Below are positions 25,359 to 33,378 of a DNA stretch of 64,000 nucleotides, in pieces; the stretch's first letter is position 1, and each line of letters starts with the position of its first letter. The notes under the pieces are model-generated. The model was not told where the DNA came from. It did not search any database and worked only from the letters and a program-made list of their open reading frames with translations. Both the position numbers and the translations under genes were made by a program. The stretch is from JACCWP01 sp963785115 (GTDB taxonomy: Bacteria; Actinomycetota; Actinomycetes; Propionibacteriales; Nocardioidaceae), in assembly GCA_963785115.1 (NCBI GenBank), contig CAWATY010000019.1:124001-188000 (forward strand). The letters are read 5' to 3'.

Positions 25359-25979
25359 GTGAACGACAGGGTGGTGTGGATCGACTGCGAGATGACCGGG
25401 CTCGACCTCGGTGCCGACGCGCTGGTCGAGGTCGCCGCGCTGGTGACCGACTTCGAGCTCAACGTGCTCGGTGAGGGCGTCGACGTCGTGGTCCGCCCGC
25501 CGGCCGAGGCGGTCGCGCAGATGCCCGACGTCGTCCGCGAGATGCACACCGCCTCCGGGCTGATCGAGGAGCTCGACTCCGGGGTGAGCCTCGAGGAGGC
25601 CGAGCAGAAGGTGCTGGCGTACGTGCGCGACCACGTGCCCGACGCGCGCAAGGCCCCGCTCGCCGGCAACAGCGTCGGCACCGACCGAGCCTTCCTCGTC
25701 CGCGACATGCCGGAGCTGGAGGGCCACCTGCACTACCGGATGATCGACGTCTCGTCGATCAAGGAGCTGGCCCGGCGCTGGTACCCGCGGGCTTACTTCG
25801 CCGCCCCCGCCAAGCAGGGCGGCCACCGGGCGCTCGCCGACATCCGGGAGAGCATCGAGGAGCTGCGCTACTACCGGGCCGCCGTCTTCGTGCCGCCTCC
25901 CGGTCCCGACACCGAGGCCGCCAAGCGGATCGCCGCCGAGCACGCGGGCTCTTTGTCGGCGCCGACGACCGACCACTGA
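25359..25979 (+). CDS. orn: Oligoribonuclease (DEDDh 3'-5' exoribonuclease)
   Basis: A 206-residue exonuclease that degrades 2-5-mer RNAs and also hydrolyses pGpG, the product of c-di-GMP breakdown; the latter is relevant because four c-di-GMP genes lie in this window. DEDDh residues are in VWIDCEMTGL (D9, E11), the mid-protein NSVGTDRAFL and HRALADIRES. GTG 25359 is preferred over in-frame GTG 25350 because TAGGGT precedes it by seven bases, a leaderless start. Confidence 0.95.
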   Translation: MNDRVVWIDCEMTGLDLGADALVEVAALVTDFELNVLGEGVDVVVRPPAEAVAQMPDVVREMHTASGLIEELDSGVSLEEAEQKVLAYVRDHVPDARKAPLAGNSVGTDRAFLVRDMPELEGHLHYRMIDVSSIKELARRWYPRAYFAAPAKQGGHRALADIRESIEELRYYRAAVFVPPPGPDTEAAKRIAAEHAGSLSAPTTDH

Positions 25980-25994
25980 CGGCCGCCCACCCGT

Positions 25995-26009
25995 CCGGGC
26001 ACCGCCCGG
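25995..26009 (+). terminator. Short GC hairpin after orn
   Basis: CCGGGC-ACC-GCCCGG, six-base arms and a three-base loop, 16 bases after the orn stop. Weak candidate without a U-tract. Confidence 0.35.
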
Positions 26010-26070
26010 CCGGCCGCTACACTCGTCCGGGCCGTGGCGCCGGTGTGAACACACGCCGCTGCGGCTCATG

Positions 26071-26143
26071 GTGGGTGTAGCTCAGTCGGTAGAGCACCTG
26101 GTTGTGGTCCAGGGGGCCGCGGGTTCAAGTCCCGTCACTCACC
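26071..26143 (+). tRNA. tRNA-His (GTG)
   Basis: Acceptor GTGGGTG/CACTCAC, anticodon loop TTGTGGT (GTG) and T-loop TTCAAGT. The base before the acceptor (26070) is G and the discriminator is C, the G-1:C73 pair that marks tRNA-His. CCA is not encoded. Confidence 0.95.
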
Positions 26144-26293
26144 CCAACGCACCTCTCGCAGACGCGCCGTCCTGAGGGCACGCGTATCGCGGCGGCCACG
26201 CCCGGCTCCTGCCTGCAGGCTGCTGGACGCCCGTCCACGGCGGCCCTAGGTTCGGCTCACGGCCGAGACCCGCATCCGCTCACTGGAGGACTC

Positions 26294-26938
26294 ATGCGAC
26301 CCGTTGCCCGCACACTCACCGGCGCCGTCACGATCACCGTCGGCGTCCTCACGGCTGCGCTGCTCACCGCCGCGCCCGCCCAGGCGCAAAACATCGAAGG
26401 CACGCAGGGAGACGACGTGATCCGTGGCACCGCCTTCGCCGACCGCATCACCGCCAAGGGAGGCGACGACACCGTCCGGGCGCTCGCCGGCCCCGACAAC
26501 GTCGTGGGCGGCAAGGGACGGGACCTGCTGGCCGGCGGCCGCGGCGACGACAGACTGCTGGCCGGTGCCGGCAGCGACACGTTCATCGACGGCGCGGGCG
26601 ACGACTTCGTGCGCGGCGGAGCGGGCAACGACGTCTGGAACGGCGGAGCCGGCGACGACGACCACGGCGGTGGCGCCGGGCCGGACAGCATCAACGCCGG
26701 GCCCGGCGACGACCTCTCCAACGGAGGCCTCGGCAACGACTTCATCTTCGGCAACCGCGGCGACGACACCATCTTCGGCGGCCCCGGCAGCGACCTGATC
26801 GACCTGTCGGCCGGTGACGGCGCCCCGATCAACCCCGGAGCCGACGTGGTGCACTGCGGAGGCGGACAAGACACCGTCGAGGGCGCGTCGGCCAACGACA
26901 CCGTGGCTGACGACTGCGAGGTCGTCTCCAGCCTCTGA
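26294..26938 (+). CDS. Secreted RTX-like calcium-binding repeat protein
   Basis: A 214-residue exported protein. A Sec signal peptide occupies about residues 1-33 (ends PAQAQ). The rest is built of hemolysin-type nonapeptide repeats of the GGxGxDxUx class (for example GGAGNDVWN, GGLGNDFIF and GGPGSDLID), which fold as a calcium-bound beta-roll. A C-terminal Cys pair (VHCGG, DDCEVV) may form a disulphide. It has no catalytic or pore-forming domain, so a structural or adhesive surface role is more likely than a toxin. ATG 26294 follows GGAGGAC. Confidence 0.85.
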   Translation: MRPVARTLTGAVTITVGVLTAALLTAAPAQAQNIEGTQGDDVIRGTAFADRITAKGGDDTVRALAGPDNVVGGKGRDLLAGGRGDDRLLAGAGSDTFIDGAGDDFVRGGAGNDVWNGGAGDDDHGGGAGPDSINAGPGDDLSNGGLGNDFIFGNRGDDTIFGGPGSDLIDLSAGDGAPINPGADVVHCGGGQDTVEGASANDTVADDCEVVSSL

Positions 26939-26981
26939 CGGGCTGGCCCGCACCCCGTCACTGCCCATCCCGTCCCCGTCC

Positions 26982-27014
26982 CCGTACCGGGTCGCCACCG
27001 GCGGCCCGGTACGG
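26982..27014 (+). terminator. Hairpin between the RTX gene and araA
   Basis: Perfect ten-base arms CCGTACCGGG/CCCGGTACGG with a 13-base loop, 43 bases after the RTX stop and just ahead of the araA operator. Likely terminator for the RTX gene. Confidence 0.6.
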
Positions 27015-27019
27015 CACGA

Positions 27020-27033
27020 TGTGAACGCTCACA
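27020..27033. promoter_or_regulatory. LacI-type operator before araA
   Basis: TGTGA-ACGC-TCACA, a perfect dyad of the kind bound by LacI-family sugar repressors, ends 25 bases before the araA start. No LacI-family gene is in the window, so the regulator is probably encoded elsewhere. Confidence 0.6.
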
Positions 27034-27058
27034 CGTCGGCGACGCCGGAAGGACAGGC

Positions 27059-28570
27059 ATGACGGTCCCAGCACGCACGGAGGCGGAGGTCTGGTTCCTC
27101 ACTGGCAGCCAGGGGCTGTACGGCGAGGAGACCCTGCAGCAGGTGGCGGACCAGTCGCAGGCGGTCGCGGACCTGCTCCACGGGGCGGGCGCGGTGCCGG
27201 TCCGGGTGGTCTGGAAGCCGGTCCTCACCAGCTCCGACGCCATCCACCGGGTGGCGCTGGAGGCCAACGCGGCACCCGAGTGCGTCGGGGTCGTCGCCTG
27301 GATGCACACCTTCTCGCCGGCGCGGATGTGGATCGCCGGCCTGGACGCTCTGCGCACCCCGCTGCTGCACCTGCACACGCAGGCCAACGAGTCGCTGCCG
27401 TGGGCGACCATCGACATGGACTTCATGAACCTCAACCAGGCCGCCCACGGCGACCGCGAGTTCGGCTACGTGCAGGCCCGGCTGGGCGTCACCCGCAAGA
27501 CGGTGGCCGGCCACGCCAGCGACCCGGTCGTGCAGGAGCGGGTCGGCGCCTGGGTGCGGGCCGCGCTCGGCTGGGCGGAGGCACGCTCCCTGCGGCTGTC
27601 GCGCTTCGGCGACACCATGCGGGACGTCGCGGTGACCGAGGGCGACCGCGCCGAGGCTCAGTGGCGGTGGGGTGTCGCGGTCAACGGCTACCCGGTGACC
27701 GAGCTGGCCGACGCGGTGCACGCCGCCGAGCCAGGCGAGGTCGACAAGCTGGTCGAGGAGTACGCGGACGCGTACGACGTGGTGCCCGAGCTGCTGCCCG
27801 GCGGAGACCGGCACGAGTCGCTGCGCTACTCGGCGCAGATCGAGCTCGGGCTGCGGGCGATGCTGGCGCGTACGGGGGCGCGGGCGTTCACCTCGAACTT
27901 CGAGGACCTCGCCGACCTGCGCCAGCTGCCCGGGATGGCGGTGCAGCGGCTGATGGGCGAGGGCTACGGCTTCGCGGGCGAGGGCGACTGGAAGACCGCC
28001 GCGCTGCTGCGGATCCTCAAGGCCGCGGCGGTGGGGCTGCCCGGCGGCACGTCGTTCATGGAGGACTACACCTACCACCTGGGACCGGGGACGCCGAAGA
28101 TCCTCGGCGCGCACATGCTCGAGATCTGCCCGTCGATCGCGGCCGAGCGGCCGCGGGTCGAGATCCACCCGCTCGCCATCGGGGACCGCGAGGACCCGGT
28201 GCGGATGGTCTTCGACGCGGCGCCGGGGCCTGGTTTCGTGGTGGGGATGTGCGACCTCGGGGAGCGCTTCCGGCTGGTGGCCAACGAGGTCGAGGTGGTG
28301 CCGCCGGACGAGCCGCTGCCGCGGCTGCCGGTCGCCCGCGCGGTGTGGGAGCCCGCTCCCGACCTCCGAACGTCGACCGAGGGCTGGATCATGGCCGGCG
28401 GCCCGCACCACACCGTGCTCAGCTCGGCGCTGCCCACCGAGGTGCTCGTCGACCTCGCCGAGATCGCCCGCACCGAGCTGGTCCTCATCGACGCCCACAC
28501 CACCTCCCGCCAACTCCTCCACGAGCTCCGCTGGAACCAGGCCTACCACCGCCTCGCCACCGGCTTCTGA
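27059..28570 (+). CDS. araA: L-arabinose isomerase
   Basis: A 503-residue enzyme that converts L-arabinose to L-ribulose with Mn(II). Family blocks are VWFLTGSQGLYGEETL, HTQANESLPW, MDFMNLNQAAHGDREFGY, the metal-site glutamates in GEGYGFAGEGDWKTAA and TSFMEDYTYHL, and the histidines in GAHMLEICPS and HTTSRQLLHELRWNQAYHRLA. Full length and intact. It stands alone without araB or araD next to it. A LacI-type operator precedes it and a family B palindrome follows its stop within five bases. Confidence 0.95.
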   Translation: MTVPARTEAEVWFLTGSQGLYGEETLQQVADQSQAVADLLHGAGAVPVRVVWKPVLTSSDAIHRVALEANAAPECVGVVAWMHTFSPARMWIAGLDALRTPLLHLHTQANESLPWATIDMDFMNLNQAAHGDREFGYVQARLGVTRKTVAGHASDPVVQERVGAWVRAALGWAEARSLRLSRFGDTMRDVAVTEGDRAEAQWRWGVAVNGYPVTELADAVHAAEPGEVDKLVEEYADAYDVVPELLPGGDRHESLRYSAQIELGLRAMLARTGARAFTSNFEDLADLRQLPGMAVQRLMGEGYGFAGEGDWKTAALLRILKAAAVGLPGGTSFMEDYTYHLGPGTPKILGAHMLEICPSIAAERPRVEIHPLAIGDREDPVRMVFDAAPGPGFVVGMCDLGERFRLVANEVEVVPPDEPLPRLPVARAVWEPAPDLRTSTEGWIMAGGPHHTVLSSALPTEVLVDLAEIARTELVLIDAHTTSRQLLHELRWNQAYHRLATGF

Positions 28571-28574
28571 CCTC

Positions 28575-28657
28575 GGGTTTCCCAAGTTCGCTTGGGAAAC
28601 CGGAGGTTCCACCGCGTAGCGACACGGGCGAACCTTCGGTTTCGCGGTAGGAGCTCG
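28575..28657. repeat. Family B palindromic repeat, copy 1 (left flank of second DUF559 gene)
   Basis: Begins with hairpin GGGTTTCCCAAG-TTCG-CTTGGGAAAC, then the core GGTTCCACCGCGTAGCGACA, and ends GCGGTAGGAGCTCG. Its reverse complement aligns over about 80 bases with 29708-29787, while the core itself is in the same orientation in both copies. The stop of araA is five bases upstream, so it may also end that transcript. Confidence 0.88.
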
Positions 28658-28745
28658 CTGTCCACAGCCCGGTCGGCACGCGCGGTTGTCCACCACTCCT
28701 GGTCGACGACCGACGCGAAGGCGTCGAGGTCTGGACCCTGTCGGC

Positions 28746-29723
28746 ATGGATGACCGACTCATGAGCCTCGCGGCTGCACGCGGGGGTGTCTTCACCACAC
28801 GAGAGGCACTGGCCTGCGGCTTCGACGAGGCCACGATCGCCCGCCGGGTGCGGAGCGGCGTGTGGCACCGCATCCGGCGCGGGGCGTACGTGACCGGCAT
28901 CCAATGGGCGGCGTCGACAGAGGAGCAGCGACACCTCCTGCTGCTGCGGGCCGTGCTCGAGGGGTCGACGGGAGAGGTCGGCTCGCACACCAGCGGCACG
29001 CTCGCTCTGGGCGTCGACATGTGGCGACCCGATCTGGAGCTGGCCCACACCACGTACGTCGACGGACGCCACGGCCGGGTGGAGCACGGGGTCGACCGCC
29101 ACGTCGGTCCGCTCGACCCGGGTGCGTGCGTGGTCGCTGACGGGATCGAGGTCGCGCCGCCCGCGATCTGCGTGGCGGGAGCGATGCTGCTCAACACGGT
29201 GGACAAGGCGATCGTCATCGGCGACTCCGCCCTGCGCCGGGGCGTGACGACCCAACGGGAGCTGGCCAGCGTGGCGAGGCAGCAGTGGTGGTACCACCCG
29301 CACTCCCGGCGGCTGAGGTACGCGGTCTCCCAGCTCGACGAAGGTGCAGAGTCGCCCGGCGAGTCGCTGTCGCGCCATCTGTTCGTGAGCCGCGGCCTCC
29401 CCCGACCGCAGACGCAGTACTGGGTGTACGGCCCCGGCGGCTTCCGGGCACGTACCGACTTCGCCTGGCCGGAGCGAGGAGTGCTCGGCGAGTTCGACGG
29501 CAAGAAGAAGTACCTACCCGACGACCGGGCCAAGGACCGAGATCCCGCCGGGGTCCTCTTCGACGAGAAGCGCCGCGAGGACACGCTCCGCAACCTGGGT
29601 TGGATCGTGGTGCGGCTGATCTGGGCAGAGTTGTTCACCCCGGACGCCACGATCGCCCGCTTCGCAGCCGCGCTCGCGGAGGGCGGCCGGCCGGTCGTCC
29701 GCGTACCAGCTCCTACCGCGTAA
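28746..29723 (+). CDS. AbiEi/DUF559 protein with PD-(D/E)XK-like nuclease motif (flanked by family B repeats)
   Basis: A 325-residue protein. Residues 1-50 are an AbiEi-type winged helix (ARGGVFTTREALACGFDEATI, HRIRRGAYV). The middle matches the AbiEi family and the C-terminal 100 residues are a DUF559/Vsr-like fold with RTDFAWPERGVLGEFDGKKK (Asp...Glu-x-Asp-Gly-Lys). ATG 28746 begins the homology, while the frame is open from 28686. The last four codons and the stop lie inside the right-hand repeat. A TCCACAG and a TTGTCCACC motif lie upstream (28661, 28686). Nuclease activity is inferred from the fold only. Confidence 0.8.
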   Translation: MDDRLMSLAAARGGVFTTREALACGFDEATIARRVRSGVWHRIRRGAYVTGIQWAASTEEQRHLLLLRAVLEGSTGEVGSHTSGTLALGVDMWRPDLELAHTTYVDGRHGRVEHGVDRHVGPLDPGACVVADGIEVAPPAICVAGAMLLNTVDKAIVIGDSALRRGVTTQRELASVARQQWWYHPHSRRLRYAVSQLDEGAESPGESLSRHLFVSRGLPRPQTQYWVYGPGGFRARTDFAWPERGVLGEFDGKKKYLPDDRAKDRDPAGVLFDEKRREDTLRNLGWIVVRLIWAELFTPDATIARFAAALAEGGRPVVRVPAPTA

Positions 29724-29787
29724 CCCGAGGTTCCACCGCGTAGCTACACGGGCGAACCCTCGGTTTCCCAAGCGAACTTGGGAAACC
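29708..29787. repeat. Family B palindromic repeat, copy 2 (right flank, inverted)
   Basis: Begins AGCTCCTACCGCG, whose reverse complement ends copy 1. It carries the core GGTTCCACCGCGTAGCTACA and ends in the hairpin GGTTTCCCAAG-CGAA-CTTGGGAAACC. It includes the stop codon of the DUF559 gene and lies between convergent genes (DUF559 and glpD). Confidence 0.88.
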
Positions 29788-29802
29788 TGACCCACCTCAG
29801 CC

Positions 29803-31524
29803 TCAGGAGAGGGGGACGACGTCGGGGGCGCCGAGACGGGCGGCGTCGGCGGTCTCGTCGTCGGGCATCTGCTGGCTCTCCCGCTCGGCGGCGACCCGCT
29901 GGCGATAGTGCTCGATCTCGAGGGCGACCTGCTCGTCGCTCCAGCCGAGCACGTCACCCATCAGCCGGGCGGCCTCCTCGCAGGAGCGCAGGCCGCGGTC
30001 GAAGGTCTCGATCGAGATCCGGGTGCGACGGGTGAGCACGTCGTCGAGGTGCCGGGCGCCCTCGTGGGACGCCGCGTAGACGATCTCGGCGCGCAGGTAG
30101 TCGTCGGCCCCGGGCAGCGGCTCGCCGAGCGACGGGTCGGCGTCGACCATGTCGAGCAGCTCCTGGACCAGCGCGCCGTAGCGACGCAGCAGGTGCTCGA
30201 CGCGGACGGCGTGCAGACCCGCCCGGCGGGAGAGCACGTGCCGCTGGTTCCACAGCGCCTCCCAGCCGTCGGCGCCGAGCAGCGGCACCTCGTCGGTGCA
30301 GGAGACAGGCACGGCCCGGTCGAGATCGCTCTCGAGCCCGTGCACCGCCTCGTCGACGGCGTCCTTGGCCATCACCCGGTACGTCGTGTACTTCCCCCCC
30401 GCGACGACGACCAGCCCCGGCGCCGGGTGCGCGACCGCGTGCTCACGGGAGAGCTTCGACGTCGCCTCCGACTCACCGTGCAGCAGCGGCCGCAGGCCGG
30501 CGTAGACGCCTTCCACGTCGGCCCGGGTGAGCGGCGTCTCGAGCACCGCGTTGACGTGCTCGAGCAGGTAGTCGATGTCCGAGCGGCTGGCAGCCGGGTG
30601 CGCCTTGTCCAGCGACCAGTCGGTGTCGGTGGTGCCGATGATCCAGTGCCGGCCCCACGGGATCACGAACAGCACCGACTTCTCGGTACGCAGGATCAGC
30701 CCGGACTCCGAGCGGATCCGGTCCCGCGGCACCACCAGGTGGATGCCCTTGCTGGCGCGTACCTGGAACTGTCCGCGCTCCCCCGCCAGGCTCTGGGTGT
30801 CGTCGGTCCACACCCCGGTGGCGTTGACGACCTGGCGCGCACGCACCCGGATCTCGCGGTCGCTCTCCAGGTCGTGCACCATCGCACCGGTGACCCGCTC
30901 GCCCTCCCGCAGCAGCGACACCACCCTGGCGCGCGAGGCCACCGAGGCGCCGTACGCCGCGGCCGTGCGGGACAGGAACATGGTGTGCCGGGCGTCGTCG
31001 ACCTGGGCGTCGAAGTACTGGATCGCCCCCACCAGGGCGTCCTTGCGCAGCGACGGCACCACCTTGCGCGCGCCCCGCCGGGTGAGGTGGCGGTGGTGCG
31101 GCACCCCGCTGCCGTGCCCGGACATCAGAGCCAGCGCGTCGTACAGCAGTACCCCCGAGCCCGCGTACACCCGCTCCCACCCGCGGTGCCGCAACGGGTA
31201 GAGGAACGGCACCGGCCGCACCAGGTGCGGCGCCAGCCGCTGGATCAGCAGCCCGCGCTCGCGCAGCGCCTCCCCCACCAGGCCGAAGTCGAGCATCTCC
31301 AGGTAGCGCAGCCCGCCGTGCACGAGCTTGCTGGAGCGGCTGGACGTGCCCGAGGCGTAGTCGCGCGCCTCGACCAGTCCCACCCGCAGGCCGCGGGTGA
31401 CGGCGTCCAGCGCCGCCCCCGCGCCCACGACGCCGCCCCCGATGACGAGCACGTCCAGCTCGTCGGCGGCCATGTCGTCCAGGGCCTGCTGACGCTGCTC
31501 GGGTGACAGCGCGACGGACCTCAT
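29803..31524 (-). CDS. glpD: Aerobic glycerol-3-phosphate dehydrogenase
   Basis: A 573-residue FAD enzyme that oxidises glycerol-3-phosphate to dihydroxyacetone phosphate and passes electrons to quinone at the membrane. The N-terminal FAD site is VLVIGGGVVGAGAALDA. TSSRSSKLVHGGLRYLE is diagnostic for the family, as is GTTDTDWSLDKAHPAAS. The C-terminal DAO_C-like domain contains RRYGALVQELLD. ATG 31524. Last gene of the leftward glycerol cluster, 40 bp after glpK. Confidence 0.95.
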   Translation of the reverse strand: MRSVALSPEQRQQALDDMAADELDVLVIGGGVVGAGAALDAVTRGLRVGLVEARDYASGTSSRSSKLVHGGLRYLEMLDFGLVGEALRERGLLIQRLAPHLVRPVPFLYPLRHRGWERVYAGSGVLLYDALALMSGHGSGVPHHRHLTRRGARKVVPSLRKDALVGAIQYFDAQVDDARHTMFLSRTAAAYGASVASRARVVSLLREGERVTGAMVHDLESDREIRVRARQVVNATGVWTDDTQSLAGERGQFQVRASKGIHLVVPRDRIRSESGLILRTEKSVLFVIPWGRHWIIGTTDTDWSLDKAHPAASRSDIDYLLEHVNAVLETPLTRADVEGVYAGLRPLLHGESEATSKLSREHAVAHPAPGLVVVAGGKYTTYRVMAKDAVDEAVHGLESDLDRAVPVSCTDEVPLLGADGWEALWNQRHVLSRRAGLHAVRVEHLLRRYGALVQELLDMVDADPSLGEPLPGADDYLRAEIVYAASHEGARHLDDVLTRRTRISIETFDRGLRSCEEAARLMGDVLGWSDEQVALEIEHYRQRVAAERESQQMPDDETADAARLGAPDVVPLS

Positions 31525-31564
31525 CGTGGCCTCCGGGCGGTAGCGGTCGTCGGGTCGGACGCGA

Positions 31565-33082
31565 TCAGTCGACGTCCACCCAGTCCAACGTCCGCTCGAC
31601 CGCCTTCTTCCACCCGGTGTAGCCCTCCTCGCGCTGCTCCTCGCTCCAGTTCGGCTCCCAGCGCTGCGACTCGTTCCAGTTCTCGCGCATCTCGTCGGTG
31701 TTGCTCCAGAACCCGACCGCCAGCCCGGCCGCGTACGCCGAGCCGAGGGCGGTGGTCTCTGCCACCACCGGGCGGCTCACCGGAACGCCGAGGATGTCGG
31801 CCTGGATCTGCATGCACAGGTCGTTCGCGGTGACGCCGCCGTCGACCTTCAGCACCTCGAGCACCACCCCGGAGTCCTTCTCCATCGCCTCGGCGACGTC
31901 GCGGCTCTGGTAGCAGATGGCCTCCAGGGTCGCCCGGGCCAGGTGCGCGTTGGTGTTGAACCGCGACAGCCCGACGATCGCCCCGCGGGCGTCGCTGCGC
32001 CAGTACGGAGCGAACAGCCCGGAGAACGCCGGCACGAAGTAGATCCCGCCGTTGTCGTCGACCTGCTTGGCCAGCGACTCGCTCTCCGAGGCGCCGCTGA
32101 TGATGCCCAGCTGGTCGCGCAGCCACTGCACCGCCGAGCCGGTGACGGCGATCGACCCTTCGAGGGCGTAGACCACGTCCTCGTCGCCGAACTTGTAGCA
32201 GACCGTGGTGAGCAGCCCCGCCTCCGAGCGGACCAGCTCGGTGCCGGTGTTGAGCAGCATGAAGTTGCCGGTGCCATAGGTGTTCTTCGCCTCGCCGGGC
32301 GAGAAGCACACCTGCCCGACGGTCGCCGCCTGCTGGTCACCGAGGACTCCGGTGATCGGGACCTCGCCGCCGAACGGGCCGTTCTTGAGCGTCTTGCCGA
32401 AGCCCTCCGCGGTCGAGCTCGCGACGATCGTCGGCAGCATCGAGCGCGGGATGTCGAAGATGCCGAGCAGCTCGTCGTCCCACTCCAGCGTCTCGAGGTC
32501 CATCAGCATGGTGCGGCTGGCGTTGGTCGGGTCGGTGACGTGCAGACCGCCGTCGGTGCCGCCGGTGAGGTTCCAGATCAGCCAGCTGTCGGTGTTGCCG
32601 AAGACGGCGTCACCCTTCTCGGCGGCCTCGCGCACCCCGTCGACGTTCTCGAGGATCCACTTGATCTTGCCGCCGGAGAAGTACGTCGCCGGCGGCAGCC
32701 CGGCCTTGTGCCGGATCGTGTCGCCGTGCCCGTCGCGCTCCAGCGCGGACGCGATCCGGTCGGTGCGGGTGTCCTGCCAGACGATCGCGTTGTAGTACGC
32801 GCGGCCGGTGGTCTTGTCCCACACGACCGTGGTCTCGCGCTGGTTGGTGATGCCGACCGCGGCCAGGTCGGAGGCGTCCAGCTTCGCCTTGTTCAGCGCG
32901 GTCTTGACCACTGACCCGGTGCGCTCCCAGATCTCGATCGGGTCGTGCTCGACCCAGCCGGACTGCGGCAGGATCTGCTCGTGCTCGAGCTGGTGGCGAG
33001 CGACCTCGTTGCCGCTGTGGTCGAAGATCATGAAACGCGTGCTGGTGGTGCCCTGGTCGATGGCACCGACGTAGTCAGCCAT
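31565..33082 (-). CDS. glpK: Glycerol kinase
   Basis: A 505-residue FGGY kinase that phosphorylates glycerol with ATP. The N-terminal phosphate loop is GAIDQGTTSTRFMIFD. Family signatures include FGNTDSWLIWNLTGG, GEAKNTYGTGNFMLLNTG, FVPAFSGLFAPYWRSDARG and LKVDGGVTANDLCMQIQAD. ATG 33082. It acts on glycerol brought in by the GlpF-like channel upstream and feeds GlpD downstream. Confidence 0.96.
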   Translation of the reverse strand: MADYVGAIDQGTTSTRFMIFDHSGNEVARHQLEHEQILPQSGWVEHDPIEIWERTGSVVKTALNKAKLDASDLAAVGITNQRETTVVWDKTTGRAYYNAIVWQDTRTDRIASALERDGHGDTIRHKAGLPPATYFSGGKIKWILENVDGVREAAEKGDAVFGNTDSWLIWNLTGGTDGGLHVTDPTNASRTMLMDLETLEWDDELLGIFDIPRSMLPTIVASSTAEGFGKTLKNGPFGGEVPITGVLGDQQAATVGQVCFSPGEAKNTYGTGNFMLLNTGTELVRSEAGLLTTVCYKFGDEDVVYALEGSIAVTGSAVQWLRDQLGIISGASESESLAKQVDDNGGIYFVPAFSGLFAPYWRSDARGAIVGLSRFNTNAHLARATLEAICYQSRDVAEAMEKDSGVVLEVLKVDGGVTANDLCMQIQADILGVPVSRPVVAETTALGSAYAAGLAVGFWSNTDEMRENWNESQRWEPNWSEEQREEGYTGWKKAVERTLDWVDVD

Positions 33083-33153
33083 GCGGGTGTGCTCCGTTCT
33101 GCGGGGGCGGGGTGAAGCGCGATTGACCTAGCAGCCAGTCACGTGGCCGGCGG

Positions 33154-33378
33154 TTATCTGTTCACGTCCTTGTCGTCGTACTCGCCTTCGCCGCCCTCCG
33201 TGGGGGCTCGTGGCGCGACGTCCTTGTCGACGAAACTGCCCTCGTGCTCCTCGGACCGTTCCGCGTCGGTGGTGACGTCCTTGTCGTCGTACTCGCCCTC
33301 CTGGGCGGGCTTGTCGGCGGCTTGTTCGGCGTCTTCGGACGGCACGTCCTTGTCGTCGTACTCACCTGGGGCGCTCAT
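33154..33378 (-). CDS. Small acidic repeat protein (GEYDDKDV repeats)
   Basis: A 74-residue, highly acidic protein made of four copies of a GEYDDKDV octapeptide (the third is GSFVDKDV) separated by 10-15-residue linkers rich in Glu, Asp, Ala and Pro. The matching DNA repeat (ACGTCCTTGTCGTCGTA on the plus strand) is also visible. No known domain and no signal peptide. ATG 33378 follows GGGAGGACAG. It lies between glpF and glpK in the same direction, so it may be co-expressed with glycerol uptake. Confidence 0.7.
   Translation of the reverse strand: MSAPGEYDDKDVPSEDAEQAADKPAQEGEYDDKDVTTDAERSEEHEGSFVDKDVAPRAPTEGGEGEYDDKDVNR

Noticed and set aside
26294..26938. RTX toxin
   Set aside because: Only a Sec signal and short nonapeptide repeats. 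There is no toxin domain, acyltransferase or type I secretion gene nearby.
27029..29650. An 873-codon minus-strand open frame over araA and the DUF559 gene
   Set aside because: No homology visible, and both genes on the plus strand are well supported.
28746..29723. Type IV toxin-antitoxin antitoxin (AbiEi) with a toxin partner
   Set aside because: No AbiEii-like nucleotidyltransferase gene is adjacent to either DUF559 gene. The C-terminal nuclease-like fold and flanking palindromes point elsewhere.
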